A DNA stretch of 64,000 nucleotides from Phycisphaerae bacterium (GCA_012744475.1 JAAYBV010000053.1:62001-126000); one strand, 5' to 3'; positions 9,478 to 18,552 are shown, counted from the first letter of the stretch. The notes: generated by a model from the letters alone, not told the origin. Made by a program: numbers and translations.

Positions 9478-9823
9478 AGGTTACTAAAGTGCAATAGAAT
9501 ATCACTTTTATGTATTTTTTCGCCGCATGCCAAGTACGATAATACAATATGGATCGGTGTGTGCCAATAGGCGACGAGCCGAAGAAGATGGTTCCGACGG
9601 CCGGGTGGTATGTGCGGCTTGCCGTCGCAGCAGCGGCAAGCGGGTGCCCCAAGGGACAAGAGAGGAGAGTCATGCGTTCGGTGGTCCTGTCTCCGGATTC
9701 AGTGCGGTTCCATTCCTGCGGTGTCGCTCTGTGCGGCGCGTGGGCTGTTGGATAGAGGACAGAGTCGGATAACGTTCCCGGTCATGCCGGGTGATGTCCA
9801 TATCTGATCGAAAGGAGAGCATG
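9478..9823. other. Divergent intergenic region, AraC-like / LamG genes
   Basis: About 345 bp without a convincing gene. It contains an AT-rich stretch (around 9500-9520) that is a plausible promoter zone for the regulator. It also holds a small inverted repeat related to repeat family B (9617-9641). Short open frames here lack coding character. Confidence 0.5.
9617..9641. repeat. Family B palindrome, short copy
   Basis: Perfect 8-bp arms GCTTGCCG / CGGCAAGC, with the extended CAGCGGCAAGC shared with other family B copies. Intergenic. Confidence 0.5.
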
Positions 9824-12715
9824 ATGAAAAAGACAACGATGCTGATCTTGTCCTGCCTGTTGCTCTGGGCAGGCGCGGCACAGGCGCAACTGAAGATCGA
9901 CTTCTCCACGACCGGCGGCGCCGTCGAGGACGGCTACCAGGCCTACGTGGCCACCCATGAGGTGGCCAACACGTTCACTTCGCAGACGTTCGCGGCCTTC
10001 GGGACCAACGTGACGATCACCCCGACCTGGGCGGCCAACGCGCCCGCCGAGGCCATGCAGATGATTGACCGCACCAGCCGCAACGCCTACACCGGAACCC
10101 ATACCAACCTGTTGATCGACTGGATCGGGACCGACACGCGCCAGGTGGGTGATCCGATGACGTTGACCATCAGCGGGCTTCCTGCGGGCACCTACTCGTG
10201 GCTGTCGTACCATCACGATGTCGCGGATCAGAGCGGCGTGTTTTCGGTGACCGTCAACGACGCGACCGGATCGAAGACGACGGCCGACATCGGGATCACC
10301 GATTCCGAAGGGACCGAGGAGGGCGTCGTAGATTTCGAATCCATCACGACTTTCAGCACCACCATCGTGTCGGATGGAACGAAGGACGTTACCCTGGTGT
10401 TTGATCTGACCAGCGCGACCGATCCGGTCGCCTACGCTTTCTTCCTCATGAACGGCTTCGAACTGGACCGCATGATCATCGCGGCGGCCACCAGCCCGAG
10501 CCCCGCTGACGGCGCGACGGACGTTCCGACGGACACGACGCTGAGCTGGACGCCGGGGATGTTCGCCGCCACGCATGATATCTACTTCGGGACCTCGCTT
10601 GATGACGTCGAGAATGCCAGCGTGGCCGACCCGCGCGGCGTTCTGATCTCGCAGGGCCAGACCGGCACGACCTGCGACCCCGGCCCACTGGAGCTGGAGC
10701 AGACCTACTACTGGCGCGTGGATGAGGTCAACGCGCCGCCGGATTCGACCGTGGTCAAGGGGTCGGTCTGGAGCTTCACGACCGAGCCGGTGGCCTATCC
10801 CGTGGAGAACGTCGTCGCCACCAGCAACGGCCTGTCCGACGTCGACCTGGGACCGGAGAACGTGGTCAACGGGTCCGGGCTGAATGCGGACGACCAGCAC
10901 TCGGTTGAGGGCGAGCACATGTGGCTGTCCAGTCCGGTCGGCGACGAGCCGCTGTATATCCAGTTCGAGCTGGACCGCGTGTACAAGCTGCATCAGATGC
11001 TCGTGTGGAACTACAACGTGCGGTTCGAAGCGGTTCTCGGCTTTGGGATCAAGGACGCTGCCGTCGAGTATTCCGCCGACGGCGCCGAATGGAGTGTGCT
11101 CGGCGATGTGGTGCTGGCGAGGGGGACCGCCAAGGACACCTACACCTACAACACGACGGTGGATCTGGGCGGTGTCGCGGCCAAATACGTTCGACTGACT
11201 GTCCGGAGCGGCTATGGGCTTATGGGCCAGTTCGGGCTCAGCGAAGTGCGCTTCCTCTACATCCCCGCGCAGGCGCGTCAGCCGCAGCCCGCTTCAGGGA
11301 CCACCGACGTCGAGCCGGATGCCGTCCTGAGCTGGCGGGCGGGCCGAGGGGCCGTTACGCACGAAGTCTATCTCAGCACGGACGAGCAGGCGGTGATCGA
11401 TGGAACCGCCCTGGCTGGCAGCGTGAGCGAGCCTGTTTTCGATGCCGACGGTCTGCTCGAACTGGGGCGGGCCTACTACTGGAAGGTCAACGAGGTCAAC
11501 GAAGCTGAGGCGCCTGCCTCCTGGGCGGGCGAGGTCTGGAGCTTCTCTGTGCAGGCATCCATCCCGGTGGATGACTTCGAGAGCTATAACGACGAGGACA
11601 ACTTGATCTTTGACACGTGGATCGACGGCTGGGTAAACGACACCGGCGCGACCGTCGGTTACTTGAACGCGCCGTTCGCTGAACAGACCATCGTCCACGG
11701 CGGCAAGCAGTCGATGCCGCTGTCGTACGACAGCTCGTCGGCGTCCGTGTCGGAGGCGACGTGTGCGTTCGACGATCCGCAGGACTGGACCAAATATGGC
11801 GTCAAAGGCCTGACGCTCTGGTTCTTTGGCGACCCGTCCAACACGGTCGGGCAGTTGTACGTGAAGGTGAACGGCAAGAAGGTTCTCTACGGCGGGGACG
11901 CGACCAACCTTCAGATCAAGCCGTGGCAGTTGTGGTACATCGATCTGGCAGAGTTCGCGGGCGTCAATCTTCGCAGCGTCATGGAGTTGACGATCGGGCT
12001 TGAGGGTGGAAACGGGTTCCTGCTGATTGACGACATCGCACTGTCTCCTCTCGATCGCCAATCGGTGGTCCCGGTCGAGCCGGCCGCGACGAACCTGGTG
12101 GGCCACTTCGCCTTCGAGGGCAACGCGAACGACAGCACCGGAACGCGCAACGGGACCGTGGTCGGGTCGCCGTCGTTTGCTGCCGGTCGGACCGGTCAGG
12201 CGATCGTGCTGGACGGCATCGCCGACTATGTTCACGTTGAAGGGGCGTACGAGCTGCCGATGTATTCGGCCTCGCTGTGGTTCCGCGTGGACGGTGGAAC
12301 CGGCGAACGGGACTTGCTGAGCGTCTACGACTCGGCCGGATCGCATGGCATTCTGCTGGAAGTCCGAAGCAACGCCACATTGCGATTCCTGCATCGGGCG
12401 CCCGTAGGGGGCTCCGGCGGAACCGATATCTACAGCACCGCCACCGTTGCCGACGGCGCCTGGTACCACGCGGGAATTGTCAGGAGCGCGCAGACCATGA
12501 CGCTGTACATCAACGGCGAGGTCGCCGGCACCGTCGACAGCGCCACGGAATTCGGCCAGGTCCTCCAGAACGTGACGATCGGCGTTCTCAAGCACGACAA
12601 TCTGGCCCGCTATTTCCCCGGTGCGATCGATGAGGTGCGCTTGTACAATCGCGCCCTGTCGCACGGTGAGATCGCGTGGCTGGCAGGACGTACGAGCCCG
12701 TTCGATACGCCGTAG
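9824..12715 (+). CDS. Large secreted discoidin/LamG exoprotein
   Basis: 963 aa. Start ATG 9824 is chosen because AAGGAGAG sits at the right distance; ATG 9821 is possible. Domains seen in order: a signal peptide ending AQAQ (about 1-22); a beta-rich domain of about 190 residues shared with the CotH protein downstream; a fibronectin-like module (PSPADGATDVPTDTTLSW, about 226-325); a discoidin/F5-8C-like domain (about 335-485); a second fibronectin-like module; a module opening DDFESYNDEDN (about 585); and a C-terminal LamG/concanavalin-like jelly roll ending IDEVRLYNRALS. No catalytic domain is evident, so it probably binds glycans or the cell surface. The stop codon TAG lies inside a repeat element (12712-12745). 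Confidence 0.85.
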   Translation: MKKTTMLILSCLLLWAGAAQAQLKIDFSTTGGAVEDGYQAYVATHEVANTFTSQTFAAFGTNVTITPTWAANAPAEAMQMIDRTSRNAYTGTHTNLLIDWIGTDTRQVGDPMTLTISGLPAGTYSWLSYHHDVADQSGVFSVTVNDATGSKTTADIGITDSEGTEEGVVDFESITTFSTTIVSDGTKDVTLVFDLTSATDPVAYAFFLMNGFELDRMIIAAATSPSPADGATDVPTDTTLSWTPGMFAATHDIYFGTSLDDVENASVADPRGVLISQGQTGTTCDPGPLELEQTYYWRVDEVNAPPDSTVVKGSVWSFTTEPVAYPVENVVATSNGLSDVDLGPENVVNGSGLNADDQHSVEGEHMWLSSPVGDEPLYIQFELDRVYKLHQMLVWNYNVRFEAVLGFGIKDAAVEYSADGAEWSVLGDVVLARGTAKDTYTYNTTVDLGGVAAKYVRLTVRSGYGLMGQFGLSEVRFLYIPAQARQPQPASGTTDVEPDAVLSWRAGRGAVTHEVYLSTDEQAVIDGTALAGSVSEPVFDADGLLELGRAYYWKVNEVNEAEAPASWAGEVWSFSVQASIPVDDFESYNDEDNLIFDTWIDGWVNDTGATVGYLNAPFAEQTIVHGGKQSMPLSYDSSSASVSEATCAFDDPQDWTKYGVKGLTLWFFGDPSNTVGQLYVKVNGKKVLYGGDATNLQIKPWQLWYIDLAEFAGVNLRSVMELTIGLEGGNGFLLIDDIALSPLDRQSVVPVEPAATNLVGHFAFEGNANDSTGTRNGTVVGSPSFAAGRTGQAIVLDGIADYVHVEGAYELPMYSASLWFRVDGGTGERDLLSVYDSAGSHGILLEVRSNATLRFLHRAPVGGSGGTDIYSTATVADGAWYHAGIVRSAQTMTLYINGEVAGTVDSATEFGQVLQNVTIGVLKHDNLARYFPGAIDEVRLYNRALSHGEIAWLAGRTSPFDTP

Positions 12716-12745
12716 GGACGTCGCGGTGCGCCGGGACGCCCGTAC
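12712..12745. repeat. Family D-like inverted repeat supplying a stop codon
   Basis: Imperfect inverted repeat with ends GTAGGGACG / CGGGACGCCCGTAC. The TAG at 12713-12715 is the stop of the preceding LamG exoprotein. Confidence 0.55.
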
Positions 12746-12779
12746 CGTGGGTGTTGCGATCGAACTCGATGTGGAATGG

Positions 12780-12825
12780 GTGGCAGCGGCAACCCAAAGG
12801 GTTGCCGATGGCTGGCGTCTGCGCC
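12780..12825. repeat. Family B element, half copy
   Basis: GTGGCAGCGGCAACCC, then GGGTTGCCGATGGCTGGCG. It matches one arm of the 84-bp family B element inside thiF and contains the inner palindrome GGCAACCC / GGGTTGCC. It sits just upstream of a prepilin-like gene. Confidence 0.7.
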
Positions 12826-12856
12826 AACGGCAATTCGGATTCGGAAAGGCAGAAGG

Positions 12857-13708
12857 ATGAAGACACGAGCTTTTACCCTGATCGAACTGCTGGTCGTCAT
12901 CGCGATCATCGCCCTGCTGATGGCGATTATCATGCCGGCGCTGAACCTGGCCAAGAAGAAAGCGGCCACGACCGGGTGCCTGAGCAACACCAAGAACCTC
13001 TCTCTCGGCTGGTACATGTACATGCAGGAAAACGACGGCCGCATCATGAGCTGCGAGGATAACGCAACCGTAAACGGCGTGTTCATCGGGTGGTGCGGCG
13101 TACCTCTCGACGAGGGCGGCGCTCAGATGAGCTTTACGCAGGCCGAGCCGCCGGTGACCGACGAGGACGAGATTCGCGGCATCAGGGCAGGTGTGCTGTT
13201 CCCGTACGTCAAGAACCCCGATGTCTACCATTGCCCGGGCGATAAGGCCCGCAAGAGCATGTACGATGGAACGCCCGTGTTCGTCACCTACTCGATCCCC
13301 CGGTGTCTGTACTATGTCACCGACAAGAGCAGGCCGGAGTACCCGCACCAGATCCGGCGATTCGATGAGATTTCATCACCCTCAACGCGGTACGTGTTCG
13401 TTGAGAGCGGGGAGACGCGGAACTGGAACGCCAGCCACCATTTTGTCATAGGAGCGCCGGAATACACCCAACTTTCCGAATGGGGCTGGTGGGGGCCGAT
13501 GGCGGTCAACCATGGCGACAGCAGCGTGCTGGGGTTCTGCGACGGCCATTCGGAAGTCCGCAAGTGGCGCGACCGCTATACGATCGAGCGTGTGGACGAG
13601 CTGCTGGTGACCGGCGCCACCAACTACGGCATCGACTATCCGCCTGACGGCCAGACGCAGGACATCGACTACATGGCGGCAGGATGGGCCTATCGCTATG
13701 AGAAGTAG
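12857..13708 (+). CDS. Prepilin-like protein with H-x-DG C-terminal motif
   Basis: 283 aa. The N-terminus MKTRAFTLIELLVVIAIIA is a classical prepilin cleavage/methylation site. Start ATG 12857 follows AGAAGG. The body has the planctomycete prepilin-like pattern: CLSNTKNLSLGWYMYMQEN after the helix, and a late VLGFCDGHSEVRKW near residue 230, equivalent to the H-x9-DG motif. Such proteins are very numerous in Planctomycetota; their role is uncertain, but they probably use the same peptidase/secretion machinery as the gsp cluster. It lies between two giant secreted proteins that share a domain. Confidence 0.85.
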   Translation: MKTRAFTLIELLVVIAIIALLMAIIMPALNLAKKKAATTGCLSNTKNLSLGWYMYMQENDGRIMSCEDNATVNGVFIGWCGVPLDEGGAQMSFTQAEPPVTDEDEIRGIRAGVLFPYVKNPDVYHCPGDKARKSMYDGTPVFVTYSIPRCLYYVTDKSRPEYPHQIRRFDEISSPSTRYVFVESGETRNWNASHHFVIGAPEYTQLSEWGWWGPMAVNHGDSSVLGFCDGHSEVRKWRDRYTIERVDELLVTGATNYGIDYPPDGQTQDIDYMAAGWAYRYEK

Positions 13709-13724
13709 GGGGCTCTAAGCTGTC

Positions 13725-16700
13725 ATGACCAGAGCCGCAACCATCCTGCTCGCCCTGATGGTCCCGCTGCACTCTGTTACGGGCCAGGCGGCGGCGCTCA
13801 GAATCGACTTCACGCAGACCGGCGGCCCTGTGCAAGCGGGTTTCCAGCCGTACTACGCCGACCACGAATCGGCGTCGACGTTCACCGAGCAGTTCTACTC
13901 CGCCTTCGGTTCGAAGATCGTGCTGATGCCGATCTGGCCGAACAATCCGGCCCCGCAGGCCCTGCAGATGATCGAGCGGTCTTCCGGCTCCGCGCTGGCC
14001 ATCGACTGGATCGGGACCGATGCGCGGGTCGCCGGAGCCGATCCGCTGGTCCTGGCGATCGAGGGCCTCCCTGCCGGTCGCTATGCCTGGATCTCGTACC
14101 ACCACGACACGCAGGACCAGACGGGGCTGTTCGACGTTACCGTCACAGACGCCACCGGCTCGGTCACGACCCGGGGCGTGGATATCTCCAGCGGCGCTGT
14201 GGCCTTTGCCGACATGACGATCTTCGAAGCCGTGATCGAGTCGGACGGCACGAGCCTCATCACGCTGTCGTTCGAGAACCAGGGCTACACGAATGTCTCC
14301 GAGGCCTTCTTCGTCATGAACGGGTTCATCCTGGAGGCCCTCGATGGCGAGGACGACGATCCGGCTCCTCCGGAGGACCCATGGACGACGTCGGTGGTGA
14401 TCAGCGAGTTTGTCGCCTCCAATCGCGCGTCTCTTCTCGACGGCGACGGGAGGGCCTCGGACTGGATCGAGCTGTACAACGGCAGCGACCGTTCGGTCGT
14501 CCTGACCGGATGGCATCTGACCGATAGCGAGAGCAATCTGCGCAAATGGTGCTTCCCGCCCGGTGTGATCCTGCCTTCAGGTGGATATCTGGTGGTCTTC
14601 GCGTCGGGCCGGCCCGAAGACGACTGCGTCGACCAAGCCGGACATCTCCATGTCAACTTCGCCCTCAACAAGGACGGCGAATACCTCGCCCTTGTCGATC
14701 CGGAAGGGGCAGTCGTTCACGAATTCGCGCCTTCCTTTCCGCCGCAGGAAGCCGACATCTCCTACGGCGTGTGGGAAGCAGAACCTTCCTACTTTGCGAC
14801 ACCGACTCCGGGACGAAGAAACCAGCGGGCGTTCACGGGCCTGATCGCGCGAACGGTCCACAGCGCCTCGCGCGGGTTTTACGATCAGGCGTTCGATCTG
14901 GAGCTGTTCTGCGAGACGCCGGAAACGTCCATTCGATACACCCTGGATGGATCGGAGCCGACCCAGCAGAATGGCATGCTGTACGATCCGCAGCGGCCCA
15001 TCCGCATTTCGACCACGACGCAGGTCCGATCGATTGCATTTCGTGCCGGCTGGATGCCGCGAGGCGTGACGACGCACACGTACATCTTCGTCGATCACGT
15101 CGCCCGCCAGCCGGCGAACCCTCCCGGCTGGCCCACCGACTGGGGCCACGATTCCGAAGTCGGCGGCATCGTCCCGGCCGACTACGAGATGGACCCGCGC
15201 GTGGTCGACAACACCTTGCCCGGATACTCCGTGCGCGAGGCCCTGCTCGATGTCCCGAGCGTGTCCATCTCGATGGAGCCCGACGATTTCATCGGCAAGG
15301 CCGGCGGCATCTACGCCAATCCCCTGAGCCGCTGGGAACGCAAGTGCTCGGTCGAGTACATCCTGCCCGACGGCGCGGAGGGTTTTCAGGAAGACGGCAA
15401 GATCGAAGTCCACGGCAACTCCAGCCGGCGTCCGTGGCGGATGCAGAAGCACTCTCTGCGTCTGACGTTCACGAGCGAGTATGGCTCGCCCAAGCTCCGC
15501 TACCCGCTGTTTCCCGGCTCGGACGTCGAAGAGTTCAACCAGCTTGTTCTGCGGGCTTCCTTCACCGATTCCTGGGCCCTCGTCTCGTGGGTCCCGTCGC
15601 GGTACCGGCCCAACGACTCTCAGTACCTTCGCGACGTGTGGATGAAAGAGAGCCAGCGCGCCATGGGCCAGCCTTCCGGGCGGGGCAGTTTCGTGCACCT
15701 GTATGTGGACGGCCTCTACTTCGGCCTCTACAACCTGGCCGAGCGGGTGGGTGAGGATTTCTTCGCCGAGCATCTCGGGGGCCGGCCGGAGGATTGGGAG
15801 GTCAACGACGATCTATCCGCGCCCGGGGCGCGATGGAGGGCCATGATGGCCGTCAATCCCTCCACGCCCGCCGGATACGCGCAGATGCAGGAGTATCTCG
15901 ACGTCGAGAATTTTGCCGACTACGTGCTGCTGCACCTCTACGCGGATGCGGAGGATTGGCCCCACCACAACGGGTACGCGGCCGTCAACGCCGTCAGCGG
16001 CGACGGCAGATTTCGTTTCTTCGTCTGGGACCAGGAAATCGTGCTCGACTGCCACGGGCGCGCCGCCTCCCGCATCGACAGCACGGGCGGCGCCGGCGAC
16101 GTCTTTCAGAAGATGCGCACCAGCGCGGAGTTCCGCCTTCTCTTTGCGGACCGGGTCTTCAAGCACTGCTTCCACGACGGCGCTCTGAGCCTCGCCGTTT
16201 CACAGGCTCGCTATTACACCGTCGCCCGATGGATCGACAAGGCGATCGTCGCCGAGAGCGCCCGGTGGGGCGACACGCAGATGAGCACGCCGTACGGCAA
16301 CACGATCCAGCAGCCCAGCCCCCTGACCAACATCAATCACGATCTCTACCCTCCGGCCCCCCACGGCCCGGACTATTACTTCACGCGAGAAGACTCCTGG
16401 GTCGTGGAGCGCGACAACATCATCCACAACTACCTCCCTGCCATTCACAACGCCGCCAATTCGTATGCCCTGCTCAGCGTGCTGCGTTCGAAGAAGCTCT
16501 ACCCCGACATCGACCCGCCCGAGTTTCTCATCAATGGCGACCTTCAACGCGGCGGTTCCATCGCGTCCGGCGACGTGCTGACCATGACCAATCCGAACGG
16601 AATGGGAACCATCTACTACACGCTCGACGGCGCCGACCCGCGCAAGGCATCGGCCAGCGGGCCGCAGAGGTCCGTGACGCTGGTCGCCGAGGATGCGCCC

Positions 16701-17390
16701 AAGGCGGTCTGGATGCCGACCGGGGACATCGGAGTGTCGTGGACGGGCGGCGCGGAGCCGTTCGATGACTCGACGTGGACGGATGGCACGCCGGCAATCG
16801 CCGGCGCCTCCGGCGGCGTGGGCTACGAGCGCAGCACCGGATACGAAGCCTACATCCGCTACGACGTCGAGGCCCAGATGTACGCCCGCACCGCAGCCTG
16901 CTACATTCGGATTCCCTTCGCGGCCCGCGCCTCCGACCTCGCCGACTTCAACTACATGACCCTGCGCGTGCGTTACGACGATGGCTTCGTCGCGTATCTC
17001 AACGGCACGCGGATCGCCTCGGCCAACGCCGGCGCACCGGCCGCCTGGAACGAAGGAGCGGCGGCCAGCCACGGCGACGTCTCGGCCACGCTCTTCGAGG
17101 ACTTCGATTGCTCGGCCTTCGTCGGCCTGCTTCGGCCCGGCGGCAACATCCTGGCGATCCACGGAATGAACGCCGGCGCGACCAGTTCCGATTTCCTGAT
17201 CTCGGTCGAGCTTCTCGCCGGTGCAGGGGCGGATGATTATTCGCCCCTGCTGTCCCCGTCCGCCCGGGTGTACACGGAGCCGGTTTCCCTGGCCGCACGC
17301 ACGCCGATCAAGGCGCGCCTCTGGCGCAACGGACAATGGAGCGCGTTGAACGAAGCCGTGTACACGATGGGCGGCAGCGGCAACCCATAG
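13725..17390 (+). CDS. Giant secreted CotH-kinase / lamin-tail protein
   Basis: 1221 aa, starting 16 bp after the prepilin-like gene. Order of parts: a signal peptide (about 1-24); a domain of about 180 residues shared with the LamG exoprotein; a lamin-tail (LTD) domain from about 222 (VVISEFVASNRASLLDGDG); a chitobiase/Fn3-like segment with IRYTLDGSEPT (about 405); and a CotH-type kinase-like domain (about 505-800) with VPSVSISMEPDDF, KIEVHGNSSRRPWRMQKHSL, YVDGLYFGLYNLAERV and FFVWDQEIVLD. A second chitobiase-like piece (IYYTLDGADPR) and a C-terminal jelly-roll part follow. A family A palindrome is inserted in-frame at about residues 1167-1175 (GADDYSPL), and the end (GGSGNP-stop) comes from a family B element. 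Confidence 0.87.
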   Translation: MTRAATILLALMVPLHSVTGQAAALRIDFTQTGGPVQAGFQPYYADHESASTFTEQFYSAFGSKIVLMPIWPNNPAPQALQMIERSSGSALAIDWIGTDARVAGADPLVLAIEGLPAGRYAWISYHHDTQDQTGLFDVTVTDATGSVTTRGVDISSGAVAFADMTIFEAVIESDGTSLITLSFENQGYTNVSEAFFVMNGFILEALDGEDDDPAPPEDPWTTSVVISEFVASNRASLLDGDGRASDWIELYNGSDRSVVLTGWHLTDSESNLRKWCFPPGVILPSGGYLVVFASGRPEDDCVDQAGHLHVNFALNKDGEYLALVDPEGAVVHEFAPSFPPQEADISYGVWEAEPSYFATPTPGRRNQRAFTGLIARTVHSASRGFYDQAFDLELFCETPETSIRYTLDGSEPTQQNGMLYDPQRPIRISTTTQVRSIAFRAGWMPRGVTTHTYIFVDHVARQPANPPGWPTDWGHDSEVGGIVPADYEMDPRVVDNTLPGYSVREALLDVPSVSISMEPDDFIGKAGGIYANPLSRWERKCSVEYILPDGAEGFQEDGKIEVHGNSSRRPWRMQKHSLRLTFTSEYGSPKLRYPLFPGSDVEEFNQLVLRASFTDSWALVSWVPSRYRPNDSQYLRDVWMKESQRAMGQPSGRGSFVHLYVDGLYFGLYNLAERVGEDFFAEHLGGRPEDWEVNDDLSAPGARWRAMMAVNPSTPAGYAQMQEYLDVENFADYVLLHLYADAEDWPHHNGYAAVNAVSGDGRFRFFVWDQEIVLDCHGRAASRIDSTGGAGDVFQKMRTSAEFRLLFADRVFKHCFHDGALSLAVSQARYYTVARWIDKAIVAESARWGDTQMSTPYGNTIQQPSPLTNINHDLYPPAPHGPDYYFTREDSWVVERDNIIHNYLPAIHNAANSYALLSVLRSKKLYPDIDPPEFLINGDLQRGGSIASGDVLTMTNPNGMGTIYYTLDGADPRKASASGPQRSVTLVAEDAPKAVWMPTGDIGVSWTGGAEPFDDSTWTDGTPAIAGASGGVGYERSTGYEAYIRYDVEAQMYARTAACYIRIPFAARASDLADFNYMTLRVRYDDGFVAYLNGTRIASANAGAPAAWNEGAAASHGDVSATLFEDFDCSAFVGLLRPGGNILAIHGMNAGATSSDFLISVELLAGAGADDYSPLLSPSARVYTEPVSLAARTPIKARLWRNGQWSALNEAVYTMGGSGNP
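17223..17250. repeat. Family A palindrome, in-frame inside CotH protein
   Basis: 28 bp with arms GCAGGGGCGGAT / ATTCGCCCCTGC. Translated in-frame as A-G-A-D-D-Y-S-P-L near the C-terminus of the CotH protein, without any stop. Confidence 0.9.
17371..17390. repeat. Family B fragment at the end of the CotH gene
   Basis: GCGGCAGCGGCAACCC followed by ATAG. The fragment encodes the last residues, and the TAG stop immediately follows it. Confidence 0.55.
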
Positions 17391-17392
17391 AC

Positions 17393-17420
17393 GTAGGGGC
17401 GAATCATCATTCGCCCGTAC
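17393..17420. repeat. Family A palindrome
   Basis: 28 bp, arms GTAGGGGCGAAT / ATTCGCCCGTAC (one mismatch). It begins two bases after the CotH stop. Confidence 0.9.
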
Positions 17421-17428
17421 CGGCTTGT

Positions 17429-17540
17429 TTGTCATGCTGAGCGCAGCCGAAGCATCTGGCCAGAGACCGGGAATGCGCCTGATTCGCAGGCAGATTTCTC
17501 CGTTGCGCCTGCCTTCGGCAGGCTCCGGTCGAAATGACAA
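17429..17540. repeat. Family G long inverted repeat (TTGTCAT...ATGACAA)
   Basis: 112-bp element with terminal arms TTGTCAT / ATGACAA. Internal text reads TGAGCGCAGCCGAAGCATCT and then AGATTTCTCCGTTGCGCC. It resembles a type of dispersed repeat seen in many bacterial genomes; only one copy is in this window. Confidence 0.6.
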
Positions 17541-17572
17541 TATCGGCCTCGCCATCCTCCACAAGGGCGATT

Positions 17573-17624
17573 GGTCCCTGGGGTCCTTTGGGTCCTTCTC
17601 GGGCCCAAAGGGACCTAAAGGACC
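17573..17624. repeat. Family H hairpin (GGTCC-rich inverted repeat)
   Basis: Arms GGTCCTTTGGGTCC (17582-17595) and GGACCTAAAGGACC (17611-17624) pair with one G-U. It could act as a terminator for the CotH transcript or be another dispersed repeat. Confidence 0.55.
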
Positions 17625-17740
17625 TAAGAGACTTCTCGCTTCGCGGTTCAGATCATCAGCAGGCGGGGCGTCCCGGCAAAGCGGATTCCGCTATCTTGAT
17701 TCTTGCATTTTGATCTTCGCTTTCCCAAAGGAGACGAGCG

Positions 17741-18121
17741 ATGAGACGCTACGGACTACGCATCGGCTCGACCGCCCTGGAGTTCTGCTGCGAGGAGGAC
17801 CGCAACAAGTCCCTGCTGTGCCTGACCCGGGGCGTCACGGTCCGCATCTCGGAGCGCGGGCTGCGCTACCATGACGAGGGCATCGCGTCCTTCGGAACCT
17901 ACGAGCGCGATTCCGCCGAGGTCGTGGCCACCTGCGATAGGCGCCAGGGCTTGTTCTTGACCGAGACGTGCCGCGAGCGTGCCTGTCGCGTCAAGCTCAG
18001 CTACCACGACCACATGACAGAGGAACGCGGCTTCATCTGCGAAGCGTGTTTGGCGCTGGCGAGCCTCGAAGCAGACCTGTTCGAAGCCCGGCAGAAGCTC
18101 GAGCAGGCCGGACGCTCGTAG
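17741..18121 (+). CDS. Conserved-looking hypothetical protein, 126 aa
   Basis: Not recognised. The ATG is preceded by a strong AAAGGAG ribosome-binding site. The protein has seven or so Cys residues, including CCEEDRNKSLLC, a CRERAC motif and a late CEAC before a helical C-terminus (LEADLFEARQKLEQAG). No signal peptide or membrane helix is visible, so it is probably cytoplasmic. The Cys spacing could bind a metal, but this is inference. It is convergent with the LigD-like gene. Confidence 0.6.
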   Translation: MRRYGLRIGSTALEFCCEEDRNKSLLCLTRGVTVRISERGLRYHDEGIASFGTYERDSAEVVATCDRRQGLFLTETCRERACRVKLSYHDHMTEERGFICEACLALASLEADLFEARQKLEQAGRS

Positions 18122-18151
18122 GCGGCGGGAGAGTATGCTCTTACGGGCACA

Positions 18152-18541
18152 CTACAAACGGGCGAAACGCCATTGGATCGGCGATGTGCGGACGAGTGTG
18201 AACGTGCCGCTGAGGATTGTGCCTTCGAGGATGAGTCGGCCAACCCGTAGGGGCGAATCATCATTCGCCCCTACCACGCGCCGGTCGCATTTTTCGGGTC
18301 GCCAGCAGCCGCGTTCGACGATGCGGACGCGGCCCGTTCCCTTCTGCACGGGGCCTTCGTACGACAGGAATCGCAGCGGGTGATCGAAGATCTTCTCGGC
18401 TGGGACGGGGTGCACGAGGACCTGCTCGGGCGGTTCTTCCAGCCGGAACGTCGTCAGAACCTCGTCCTGCTCGAGCATGAGGTCCCAGTGAACCCCATCG
18501 GCCGTCTCGTGCTCCTGGACCACGAATTGCTTGTCCTTCAT
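18152..18541 (-). CDS. LigD-type 3'-phosphoesterase-like protein with inserted palindrome
   Basis: 129 aa. The start (KQFVVQEHETADGVHWDLML) matches the beginning of the DNA ligase D 3'-phosphoesterase (LigD_N) domain, including the conserved His and the HWDLML motif. Stand-alone domains of this type exist in many bacteria and are thought to process 3' ends of DNA/RNA. The end, with LEGTILSGTFTLVRT, also fits the family. A family A palindrome lies in-frame at about residues 90-98 (VGANDDSPL) plus a few flanking residues, in the region where the family normally has a variable loop. Start 18541 follows AAGAGG. The protein may be functional because conserved ends are intact. Confidence 0.72.
   Translation of the reverse strand: MKDKQFVVQEHETADGVHWDLMLEQDEVLTTFRLEEPPEQVLVHPVPAEKIFDHPLRFLSYEGPVQKGTGRVRIVERGCWRPEKCDRRVVGANDDSPLRVGRLILEGTILSGTFTLVRTSPIQWRFARL
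18247..18274. repeat. Family A palindrome, in-frame inside LigD-like gene
   Basis: 28 bp, perfect arms GTAGGGGCGAAT / ATTCGCCCCTAC. Read on the minus strand as V-G-A-N-D-D-S-P-L. The adjacent CACGCGCCGG is shared with the copy at 27004, so the mobile unit may be longer than 28 bp. Confidence 0.92.
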
Positions 18542-18552
18542 GCGGCAACCTC

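Larger units (their letters stand above)
17391..17740. other. Repeat-packed intergenic region
   Basis: About 350 bp with no convincing gene. It holds, back to back, a family A palindrome (17393-17420), a 112-bp inverted repeat (17429-17540) and a strong hairpin (17573-17624). A strong Shine-Dalgarno (AAAGGAGACG) just before 17741 belongs to the next gene. Confidence 0.7.

Noticed and set aside
11294..13348. About 680-codon minus-strand open frame opposite the LamG exoprotein
   Set aside because: It overlaps two well-supported plus-strand genes, has no domain and crosses a repeat region.
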